Part shown: positions 55,626-64,000 of the stretch, piece after piece | How the letters are laid out: each line of letters starts with the position of its first letter | Position numbering within the stretch: position 1 is the stretch's first letter | NCBI RefSeq assembly: GCF_006968745.1 | Contig: NZ_CP030118.1 | Location: 868,001-932,000, forward strand | DNA length: 64,000 nucleotides | Direction of reading: 5' to 3' | From: Brasilonema sennae CENA114 | GTDB lineage: Bacteria > Cyanobacteriota > Cyanobacteriia > Cyanobacteriales > Nostocaceae | Made by a program: the position numbers and the translations under genes | The notes under the pieces: generated by a model | The model's input: the letters and a program-made list of their open reading frames with translations, nothing else | What the model was told of the DNA's origin: nothing | Databases searched by the model: none

Positions 55626-58097
55626 ATGGATACAGTAGCAAAAGAGACTTTATTGCACTCATCCTCCAAAGAGCGATCGCTCGTCCTGTGGTTTGATGAG
55701 GTGGGCATTACCGACATACCGATAGTTGGTGGGAAGAATGCATCTTTAGGTGAGATGATTCAACAATTGACACCAAAAGGCATTAATGTTCCGATTGGGT
55801 TTGCGACTACAGCTTACGCTTATCGCTATTTTATTGAAGGTGCTGGGCTAGAAGAAAAACTGCGCAAACTGTTTTCTGACTTGGATGTAGAAGATGTAAA
55901 AAATTTACGAGAACGTGCGAAAAAGGCGCGATCGCTCCTGTTACACACACCCTTTCCAAAAGAGCTAAGGGAGGCGATTGTTAAAGGATACCAAACTTTG
56001 TGTGAGCGATACAACCCAGACACAGACGTAGCAGTGCGCTCAAGTGCTACCGCAGAAGACCTCCCCGACGCCAGTTTTGCCGGACAGCAAGAAAGTTACC
56101 TCAACGTGACTGGTATAGAAAGTGTTTTGGGCGCTTGTCACAAATGCTTTGCTTCCATATTTACAGACAGGGCAATTTCCTACCGCCACACCAAGGGATT
56201 TGACCACTTCAGTGTAGCCCTCGCTGTTGGCGTGCAAAAAATGGTACGTTCCGATTTAGCATCTTCTGGAGTCATGTTCTCCATTGAAACAGAAACAGGT
56301 TTCAAGGATGCTGCACTGATTAGCGCGGCATACGGTTTAGGAGAAAACGTTGTCCAAGGATCTGTCAACCCAGACGAATACTACGTTTTTAAACCAACTC
56401 TTAAAGAAAATTTTCGCCCAATTGTCGATAAAAAATTGGGTAGTAAAGAATTAAGAATGATTTATGATGACGGCTCGAAATTTACGAAAAACGTCCTAGT
56501 TCCTGAAAGTGAAAGAGGCAAATTCGCTCTGACTGATGATGAGATTTTACAACTAGCTCGTTGGGCGTGTTTGATTGAAGAGCATTATTCCACAGTCAAC
56601 GACACTTACACCCCAATGGACATCGAATGGGCGAAAGATGGTATTACCAACGAATTGTTTGTTGTGCAAGCCCGTCCAGAAACTGTGCAGTCTCAGAAGA
56701 CGGAGAATGTATTGCGGACTTATCGCTTCTTAAAGACAGATCAGGCAGATGAGAAAGCAAAATCCTCCTCATCACCCGATATTCTACTCACCGGACGTGC
56801 GATTGGGGAAGCCATCAGTCAAGGTAAAGCGCACCTGATTACAGATGTGCATAAAATCGAACAGTTCAAAGCAGGGGAAATCTTGGTCACAGATAGAACT
56901 GACCCCGACTGGGAACCGATAATGAAAAGAGCAAGTGCGATTATCACCAACCAAGGTGGACGCACCTGTCACGCGGCGATTATTGCGCGAGAATTGGGTG
57001 TACCTGCAATTGTGGGATGTGGTAACGCTACAAAAATTCTGAAAAATGGTCAAGAAATCACGATTTCTTGCGCGGAAGGGGAAGAAGGACGAGTTTATGC
57101 TGGGTTATTGCCCTTTGAAGTCGAAGAAGTTCCCCTTGAAGACTTACCCCGCACCCGTACCCAGATTCTCATGAATGTGGGTAACCCTTCAGAAGCATTC
57201 AGTTTGTCTGCGATCCCCAATGATGGGGTTGGTTTGGCGAGAACTGAGTTTATCATCGCCAATCATATCCAAACTCATCCAATGGCGCTGATTCATCATG
57301 ACGAAATAAATGATCAATATGTCAAAGCTAAAATTTCTGAAATCACTGCACTTTATGACGACAAACCCCAGTATTTTGTTGAAAAATTAGCTCAAGGTAT
57401 TGGTAGAATTGCTGCGGCGTTTTATCCCAAACCAGTTGTCGTCAGGATGTCCGATTTTAAGAGTAACGAGTACGCGAACTTGTTGGGTGGTAGACAGTTT
57501 GAACCTGAAGAAGAAAATCCGATGCTGGGGTGGCGAGGCGCAGCGCGTTACTATGATCAAGGTTACAGAGAAGCTTTTGCTCTAGAATGTCACGCCCTCA
57601 AGCGAGTTAGGGATGAAATGGGGTTGACAAATGTGATCGTAATGATTCCGTTTTGTCGTACTCCCGATGAAGGGCGTCTCGTTTTGGCAGAAATGGCAAA
57701 AAATGGTTTGCAGCAGGGTGTGAATGACTTGCAAGTTTATGTGATGTGCGAGTTACCCAGCAACGTCATGCTGGCTGATGAGTTTGCAGAAGTTTTTGAC
57801 GGATTCTCAATTGGTTCCAATGACTTAACTCAATTGACACTTGGGTTAGATAGAGATTCCGGGTTAGTGGCGCGGTTATTTGATGAACGCAGTGAGAGTG
57901 TTAAGCGGATGGTGAAGTTGGCGATCGCCGCTGCCAAAAAGCACAATCGTAAAATCGGCATTTGTGGACAAGCACCCAGCGATTACCCGGAGTTTGCCCA
58001 GTTCTTAGTTGAACAGGGGATTGACTCTATGAGTCTCAATCCGGATTCGGTTTTAAAAACCATGTTGGAGGTGGCTAAAGTCGAACAGCGATCGTAA
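55626..58097 (+). CDS. ppsA: Phosphoenolpyruvate synthase
   Basis: Makes PEP from pyruvate and ATP (to AMP and phosphate), a gluconeogenic step. 823 residues in the standard order: N-terminal ATP-binding domain (VGGKNASLGEMIQQL; DVAVRSSATAEDLPDASFAG), central swivelling domain with the phosphorylated His in GGRTCHAAIIARE, and C-terminal TIM-barrel PEP domain (NDGVGLARTEFIIAN; MCELPSNVMLADEFAEVF; FSIGSNDLTQLTLGLDRDSG). Full length. ATG 55626 follows CAGGAGG. Monocistronic. Confidence 0.97.
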   Translation: MDTVAKETLLHSSSKERSLVLWFDEVGITDIPIVGGKNASLGEMIQQLTPKGINVPIGFATTAYAYRYFIEGAGLEEKLRKLFSDLDVEDVKNLRERAKKARSLLLHTPFPKELREAIVKGYQTLCERYNPDTDVAVRSSATAEDLPDASFAGQQESYLNVTGIESVLGACHKCFASIFTDRAISYRHTKGFDHFSVALAVGVQKMVRSDLASSGVMFSIETETGFKDAALISAAYGLGENVVQGSVNPDEYYVFKPTLKENFRPIVDKKLGSKELRMIYDDGSKFTKNVLVPESERGKFALTDDEILQLARWACLIEEHYSTVNDTYTPMDIEWAKDGITNELFVVQARPETVQSQKTENVLRTYRFLKTDQADEKAKSSSSPDILLTGRAIGEAISQGKAHLITDVHKIEQFKAGEILVTDRTDPDWEPIMKRASAIITNQGGRTCHAAIIARELGVPAIVGCGNATKILKNGQEITISCAEGEEGRVYAGLLPFEVEEVPLEDLPRTRTQILMNVGNPSEAFSLSAIPNDGVGLARTEFIIANHIQTHPMALIHHDEINDQYVKAKISEITALYDDKPQYFVEKLAQGIGRIAAAFYPKPVVVRMSDFKSNEYANLLGGRQFEPEEENPMLGWRGAARYYDQGYREAFALECHALKRVRDEMGLTNVIVMIPFCRTPDEGRLVLAEMAKNGLQQGVNDLQVYVMCELPSNVMLADEFAEVFDGFSIGSNDLTQLTLGLDRDSGLVARLFDERSESVKRMVKLAIAAAKKHNRKIGICGQAPSDYPEFAQFLVEQGIDSMSLNPDSVLKTMLEVAKVEQRS

Positions 58098-58644
58098 ACC
58101 TCACCCTGCCCTGTCGGGCATCCCTCTCCTTAGTAAGGAGAGGGAAAGATTTTAGCGCAGCTAAAAGCGAGGGTGAGGTTTTGAGCGTTCCGGTGTGTAC
58201 ATCGTAGTTAGTAAGGAGAGGGGAAAAGGGAGAGAAAGAGGTGAAATCTGAGAGGAATGTACACATTTGATATACTCCTACCTCATCCGTTTTTGACCTC
58301 AGATCTTGCACCTCGACCTGAGTACGCCTTGAACTGAAGTTCAAGGCTAATAAGCCAAGTCCGTTAAAACGGACTGAAAGACTAACAAGAGTCCGTTTTA
58401 ACGGAATTCATGAAAACTTTCCTTGTGCCTTTGTTGCTAACATCAGTTATCTTTAGTTAAAAGTTTAGCAGAATGATCATAGCGGTTCTCACTTCGGTGC
58501 AATACAGTCGTCACCTCACCCCGCATTTGACTCTCGCAAACGCTCCCCTCTCCTTACCAAGGAGAGGGGCTGGGGGTGAGGTCGTTTTATCGTAACTAAT
58601 TAGGCGAACTTGATATTACATTTAAACTTAGCCACCCCACACAT
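58098..58644. repeat. Repeat-rich intergenic region after ppsA
   Basis: 547 bp made largely of palindromic elements: CCCTCTCCTTA/TAAGGAGAGGG (58122-58144), CCCCTCTCCTT/AAGGAGAGGGG (58545-58569), the direct pair of GTCCGTTTTAACGG-like words (58359-58374 and 58391-58404) and TTGAACTGAAGTTCAA (about 58329-58344). These resemble REP-like repeats common in cyanobacteria and may also stop transcription from both sides. No gene. Confidence 0.6.
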
Positions 58645-61600
58645 CTACTTCACTGCAGCACAACTACTATTAGGTGCAGGCTGTTCCCGTTGTACACCAA
58701 CCTTGGTAGGATCATAACCGACCAGCACCACCTGACCTTTTTCGTTATATATCCATCCTTGAACGGGTACTATCTTTTTGACAGTAGGCTGTTGAGATGG
58801 CTGCTTATAGGTTGTACTTGTTGAATTCACTGTCCTGGTGACAGGCTGAATTAAATCAACGCGCACATTGTCACTACTGAGGACTTTTTGGGGATCAGTT
58901 GGAAGTCCGCCACGTCCTGTGATCGTAAAGCTACTACCAAAACCTTTGGAACAGGGATTTTGGGCAACCTGCTGAGCGGGGTCGATGACAGCTTCTGACA
59001 ATTCAAATAATCCACGAGTGGGGTCAGTTAGCTGTGTGTTAAATTGCACAATTCCATTGAACTGCGGACCTGCTTCAGAAGTGGCTGAGATGACGCTGTC
59101 TGGTGAAAGAAATCTGCCGCCGGTGGTTGTTATGAAGATATTGCCTCCATAACCTTGTTCAGCATTGGCGGTAATTTTGCTATTTTCTAAGGCTACCAAG
59201 TTACCAGTGTTGATGGTAATGTTGCCTCCCGTTGCTGTACCTGTGGCGTTAGTAGTGATGCTGCTCTTGCGGCGCAAGATTAAGTCGCCTGAATTCAGGG
59301 TAATGTTGCCCTCTCCCCCATTTGTGTTGGCGGTAATTAATGCCTGGTTGTCTAATCGGATGTCCTTAGCAGTTGTGATGTTGATGTTACCTGCAGCGCC
59401 AGTGCCAGTGTTAGTGTTAGTGGTAGAGATTCTACCGCCATTGGTTAGAGAGAGCGATCGCGCATTAATATCAATCCCACCTGCATTACCCACAGCCCCA
59501 GTGTTAACATTACTGAAGATGCCACTGCGGGTACCATCATTGACTCCTGTAATTGTGATGCCGTTGCGAATATCAAGCTTTACCTTTCCGGCATTCCCTT
59601 GTCCAAAAGTGCTGGTAGAAAGTAGAGCGCCATCAGTGAGTGAGAGTTTGTCTGCGCTAATACGGATTTCTCCGCCATTACCTATGCCTGTGTCTTCCAC
59701 CCTACTGAAAATGCCACTGGGATAATTGTCTTCGCCATCGCTACTTATTCCTGCAAACGAAACCTCACGAGCGGAAACGATAACATTACCTGCATCTCCT
59801 AGTCCACCAGTGCTGGCAGAAAGTTGAGCACCATTGGTGAGTGAGAGTTTGTCTGTGGTGATACTGATGTTTCCGCCATTGCGCTTGATTTGTTCAGCAT
59901 CTACTTGGTTGACATCAGTTATGATCGAAGTGCCATCTCCTGCCAAGGAAACAGTATCCCTAGCATTAATCGTTATATTACCTCCATTTCCCTGTCCAGA
60001 AGTACTGGTAGACAGTCGAGCGCCATTGGTGAGTGAGAAGTTGTCTGTGGTAATCTCAACGCCACCCGCATTACCCACACCTCCGGTGTTGACATTATTG
60101 AAGATACCACTGCTGGTACCATCATTGACTCCCGCAATTGTAACGCCGTTGCGAATCTCAAGCTTTACCTTTCCGGCATTCCCTTGTCCAGAAGTACTGG
60201 CAGAAAGTCGAGCGCCATCAGTGAGTGAGAGTTTGTCTGCACTAATACGGATTTCTCCGCCATTACCTCTGCCTGTGTCTCTCACCGTACTGAAAACGCC
60301 ACTGGGATAATTGTCTTCGCCATCAGTAGCTATTCCTGCAAACGAAATCTCACCAGCTGTGATAACGATATTGCCTGCATTCCCCTGTCCAGCAGTGCTG
60401 GCAACTACTTGAGCACCATTTGTGAGTGAGAGCTTGTCTGTGATGATGCTGATGTTTCCAGGACTAATGGCTTTTGTGGCATCTTCTCGTACAACGGCGG
60501 AGATACGAGTATTATTGCCCCCTAAGGAGAAGTTTCCTTCTAAGGAGGCATTACTGGCTTTGATAAACACGTTACCTGCACTTCCTTCACCAAGTGTATT
60601 CGTAGACACTACTGCGCCATTTTTGAGAGTTAGGTTCGTGGTTGTTAATTGAACGCCACCTGCGTTGCCTACACCTTTTTCTTCTACAGTGCTGGTAATT
60701 TCACCTCCATCAACCAAAACAGAACCTTTGGCATTAATTTCTACACTGCCTGCATTACCAAGACTGAAAGTTTTAGCACTGACAAAATTCCCATTGCCCA
60801 AAGTTAAGTCTTTTGTCGTGATTTGAACACTACCTGCATCACCCTTCTTAGCGCTAGGTTCCACACGAGAGCCAATGGCACTGTAAGCTCCACCGCTGTT
60901 TCGACCATCTACAGAGATGGTATCGCTGGCATTAATCTTGACGATACCACCATTTCCTGTGCCGAAGGTGCCACCAATAATTTGAGAGCCATTTTTGAGA
61001 TCTAGAGAACCAGTGGTGATATTGATGTCACCTGCATTGCCCACACCTGTTGATTCTACGCTGCTCCTTATTGGACTGTTGTCCAAGGAAATGCTACCTT
61101 TGGCATTAATTGTCAAAATACCCCCATTGCCTGTGCCGGAGGTACCGGTACTCAACACAGCTCTATTCTTGAGAGTTAGATTTTGAGTCGTGATTTGAAT
61201 GTTACCTGCGTTGCCCAAGCCTCCCTCTTGTACAAAATTAGCTACTCCGCTTCCATCTAAAGAAACAGTATCTTTTGCATCAATTTTAATATCGCCTGCT
61301 TGAGCGCCTGGTGTTCCTAAACCAGTTTGTATTCCTGCAAAAAGAAGACTTCCTCCCGAAAGCTCTAAATTTCTGGCATTCACTGCAATATTGCCGCCGC
61401 CACCTGCGCTAACGTAAGCGATCACACGATTAGTCAGCGAGACATCAGCACGTTGCACTCCCACAGGAAAACTCAAACTTCCATCACCATTAAGTCCCAC
61501 CGTTCCCGCCGCAGATAATCCTCCTAACTCAACTCGTCCTGCTGGTGCGAACAGTATCCCGCCATTTAAGTTGACGTTACCGCCTACCAGTGCTACAGAG

Positions 61601-61817
61601 TTTCCTTGAGGAACCTCAAGACCAGCAGATTGACTTGTGATATTTTGAGGATTATTCCTAAATCCCAATCCAATCGGAACATTGATAGTTAACAAATGAC
61701 AGTGGTGGATACAGTTCCATCAGAAGTTACTTGCTGTGCAACTGCAATGGCGAGTGGCGCAAGAGTTGCTAAGGTTGCTAGGGGTAAAGTTAACAGAAAC
61801 AGGGATATCTTTTTCAT
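58645..61817 (-). pseudogene. Filamentous haemagglutinin-type (two-partner secretion) adhesin, TPS domain deleted
   Basis: From ATG 61817 the sequence gives a signal peptide (KKISLFLLTLPLATLATLAP … AVAQQ) and the start of a TPS domain (VTSDGTVSTTV), then reaches a stop 6 nt later. In another frame, starting about 61695, it resumes as LTINVPIGLGFRNNPQ, which in intact relatives lies ~130-150 residues further on. The ~1016 codons after that are parallel beta-helix repeats (GNAGNIQITTQNLTLKNRAV; NGAQLSASTGGLGDAGNVIV) and a Cys-containing C-terminus (NPCSKGFGSSFTITGRGG; PNSSCAAVK). Without the TPS domain it could not be exported by a TpsB partner. A tandem 585-bp internal duplication is visible. 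Confidence 0.82.
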
Positions 61818-62095
61818 ACAATATGCATTTTATAAATAATTTTTCAACGGTGAGCGAAGTCGAACCGTTGACAAAGACTCTTATCAATCACAAGTTGACT
61901 CTAGGGGCACAAAGCAATACTGTACCCCTACATATGATTTTTCGTTCCAGAAGAATGAAAAGCACAACAGAACGAATCAAATTGTGGATGTAAGTATTTA
62001 TAGCATCTTTAGTACGCGCTAATACTGAATTTTTTAATATTTTTGACGATGAACAACAGTGCCTTAACAAGGCTACAGAGTTCACAATAATGTAT
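61818..62095. other. Spacer between the two adhesin genes
   Basis: 278 bp. CAACGGT … ACCGTTG (about 61848-61873) and AGGGGCAC … GTACCCCT (about 61904-61930) are possible hairpins at the end of the second (right-hand) adhesin transcript or in the leader of the left-hand one. No other gene is supported. Confidence 0.45.
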
Positions 62096-64000
62096 CTATC
62101 TCACTGCAGCACAACTACTATTAGGCGCAGGCTGTTCCCGTTGTACACCAGTCTTGGTAGGATCATAACCGACCAGCACCACCTGACCTTTTTCGTTATA
62201 TATCCAACCTTGAGCGGGTACTATCTTTTTGACTCTTGGCTGTTGAGATGGCTGCTTATAGGTTGTACTTGTTGAATTTACTGTCCTGGTTATAGGCTGA
62301 ATTAAATCAACGCGCACATTGTCACTACTGAGGACTTTTTGGGGGTCAGTTGGAAGTCCGCCACGTCCTGTGAGGGTAAACGTGCTACCAAAACCTTTGG
62401 CACATGGATTTTGGGCTATCTGCTGTGCGGGATCGATCACAGTTTCTGTCAATTCAAATAATCCACGGCTGGGGTCAACTTCTGGGGTATTAAATTGCAC
62501 AATGCCATTGAACTGCGGACCAGCTTCAGAAATGGCTGAGATGACGCTGTCTGGGGAAAGAAATCTGCCGCCCTTTGTTGTGATGAAGATATTGCCACCA
62601 TAACCTTGTTGGGCATTGGCGGTAATTTTGCTATTTTCCAGGGCTACCAAGTTGCCAGTGTTAATGCTGATGTTCCCTCCCGTTGCTGTTCCTGTGGCGT
62701 TGGTAGTGATGTTGCTGTTACGGCGCAAGATTAAGTCGCCTGAATTCAGGGTAATGTTGCCCTGTCCCCCATTTGTGTTCGCGTAAATAGATGCTTGGTT
62801 GTCCAGCCGAATGTCTTTGGCAGTGGTAACTTTTATATTGCCTGCTGCGCCAGTGCCAGTGTTACTGGTAGAGATTCTACTGTCATTGGTTAAAGAGAGC
62901 GATCGCGCGTTGATGTCAATACTACCTGCGTTCCCCACAGCCCCCGGATTCACACTACTAAAAACGGCACTCGGGAATCCGTTGTTATCCAAGCCATCAA
63001 AAGCGACATTACCAGTGGCATTAATGATGACATTCCCTGCATTTCCCTTTCCGAGGCTAGCAGTACTCACTTGACCACCATTATTCACCGAGAGCGATCC
63101 AATCCTGAATTCGATATTGCCTGCGTTACCGACACCACTCTTTTCCACCCTACTCGCGGCAGTACTGTTATCAAACAAGAGTGAGTCTGCCGTAATCGCG
63201 ATATTTCCACCATTCCCCTGTCCAGCGTTGCTGGCTTTGAGTGCAGCTCCATTTTTTAAAGAAACCGACGGTGCCAAGATTTGGATATCGCTACCATTAC
63301 CAACTGCCCCAGATTCTACATCAGTGAAAATACCACTGTCTTTTCCCACAAAAGAAATGGAGTCGGTAGCCCGTACAGATACAACTCCCGGATTTCCCTG
63401 TGCACCGGAATATAAACCAGCTTGTAGTTGTGCTGTATCCTTTAAAGAAATTTCTTTAGCGTCGAGCACAATATTACCAACATTGCCCTTCGCTGGCTGT
63501 CCTTGAAGGCTTCCCACATTATTTGTGATCAGGCTATTAGCAACAGAGATAGTATCTTGAGCCTGAATTGTGATATTGCCTGCATTCCCCTGCCCAGCAC
63601 TGCTGCTATTTACTCCAGCGTCATTGGTTAAAGAAACCGATTGCCCCGAGATGTTGATATTGCCTGCATTACCTTCTGCTCCTATGCCTACGAGACTGAA
63701 AATACCACCTATGGAGTTACCGATTCTTCCATCAAAGGAGATTTTCCCACCTGCAGAAACAGTCACATTGCCTGCATTCCCCTGTCCGAAAGTGTTAGAG
63801 CTAAACTGAGAACCTCCTTTGAAAGAAATATCCTCCAAGACATTAATTTGAATATTTCCCGCATTGGCTAATCTACCAGCCTCTGCTCGTCCGAAGGTAG
63901 TGGTGAACAATGAAGCACCATTGGTTGCAGAGAGATTACGTGCTTTGATTGTAATATCACCACCAATGCCTGTACTGGTTTCATCTACAAAAGTACTTAC
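62096..64000 (-). CDS. Filamentous haemagglutinin-type adhesin, N-terminus beyond the window
   Basis: Two-partner-secretion-type adhesin read leftward; the frame is open to base 64000, so the signal peptide and TPS domain are outside. It consists of repeated beta-helix turns with consensus GNAGNI-x-I and SLTNGA/S-L-x-S (e.g. SVSLKNGAALKASNAGQGNG) and a C-terminus almost identical to that of the neighbouring gene, including FLSPDSVISA, QNPCAKGFGSTFTLTGRGGL, VDLIQPITRTVNSTSTTYKQ and PNSSCAAVR. Likely role is surface adhesion or contact. The transporter gene (tpsB) is not in the window. Confidence 0.88.
   Translation of the reverse strand, partial: VSTFVDETSTGIGGDITIKARNLSATNGASLFTTTFGRAEAGRLANAGNIQINVLEDISFKGGSQFSSNTFGQGNAGNVTVSAGGKISFDGRIGNSIGGIFSLVGIGAEGNAGNINISGQSVSLTNDAGVNSSSAGQGNAGNITIQAQDTISVANSLITNNVGSLQGQPAKGNVGNIVLDAKEISLKDTAQLQAGLYSGAQGNPGVVSVRATDSISFVGKDSGIFTDVESGAVGNGSDIQILAPSVSLKNGAALKASNAGQGNGGNIAITADSLLFDNSTAASRVEKSGVGNAGNIEFRIGSLSVNNGGQVSTASLGKGNAGNVIINATGNVAFDGLDNNGFPSAVFSSVNPGAVGNAGSIDINARSLSLTNDSRISTSNTGTGAAGNIKVTTAKDIRLDNQASIYANTNGGQGNITLNSGDLILRRNSNITTNATGTATGGNISINTGNLVALENSKITANAQQGYGGNIFITTKGGRFLSPDSVISAISEAGPQFNGIVQFNTPEVDPSRGLFELTETVIDPAQQIAQNPCAKGFGSTFTLTGRGGLPTDPQKVLSSDNVRVDLIQPITRTVNSTSTTYKQPSQQPRVKKIVPAQGWIYNEKGQVVLVGYDPTKTGVQREQPAPNSSCAAVR

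Noticed and set aside
59165..60310. Rightward hydrophobic Val/Pro/Leu-rich frames opposite the adhesin gene
   Set aside because: Regular Gly/Asn/Thr codons of the adhesin give long open antisense frames; there is no ribosome binding site or family pattern.
63117..63809. Rightward frames opposite the second adhesin
   Set aside because: Same antisense effect of repetitive beta-helix codons.

Overview
The window is a 64 kb stretch of a filamentous, probably heterocyst-forming cyanobacterium (Nostocales). Three things support this. The octamer GCGATCGC (HIP1) recurs throughout. The genes include cyanobacteria-restricted families (NdhL, DUF3007, DUF4327, a Ycf33/DUF751-type protein, a HetZ-related protein, PEP-CTERM and PilQ with an AMIN domain). 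A trnL(UAA) gene carries the classic cyanobacterial group I intron. No species can be named from the sequence alone.

Layout. 1-15 kb: the 5' part of a type IV pilus secretin (pilQ), an AraC regulator, an atypical Dps ferritin, an LmeA-like lipid-binding protein, a pseudouridine synthase with a RodZ-like protein, malQ, a Nudix hydrolase, ridA, and a leftward DUF751-rbfA-GH3 run. 15.6-17 kb: an A/T-rich convergent pair made of a Dam-type methylase and a PD-(D/E)XK protein, a likely restriction-modification system. 17-31 kb: a HetZ-related protein, a Sua5/YrdC protein, larC, two related lipoproteins, a UPF0104 membrane protein, trnL with its intron, ndhL-DUF3007, two unknown envelope proteins, and a Ser/Thr kinase with a divergent partner gene.

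31.8-38.7 kb is the accessory core. A small EACC1-like protein is followed 6 bp later by a roughly 1495-residue caspase-like protease fused to a STAND-type NTPase and a 13-unit, 111-bp tandem repeat array that carries a HIP1 site at a fixed phase in most units. This fits a diversifying conflict or regulated-cell-death system. Immediately downstream, a BrnT/BrnA-like toxin-antitoxin module lies between two ~215-bp direct copies of the ygfZ 5' region; the right copy leads the intact ygfZ.

38.7-58 kb: a DUF5331-type protein, a thioredoxin-like ferredoxin, a PMT-family glycosyltransferase, argG, a cation diffusion facilitator, a PEP-CTERM protein, a GT2 glycosyltransferase, rpsB-tsf, recG, an Rpn-family nuclease gene broken by a 154-bp MITE-like insertion, a TerB-like protein and ppsA. 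58.6-64 kb: two tandem filamentous-haemagglutinin-type adhesins of the two-partner secretion type. The first has lost almost all of its N-terminal secretion (TPS) domain; the second runs off the right edge.

Less obvious signals include a homologous non-coding region upstream of both pilQ and a secreted-protein gene 25 kb away, a 99-bp nested inverted repeat after dps, and a hairpin leader before rpsB. All calls come from reading the sequence; no database search was run.
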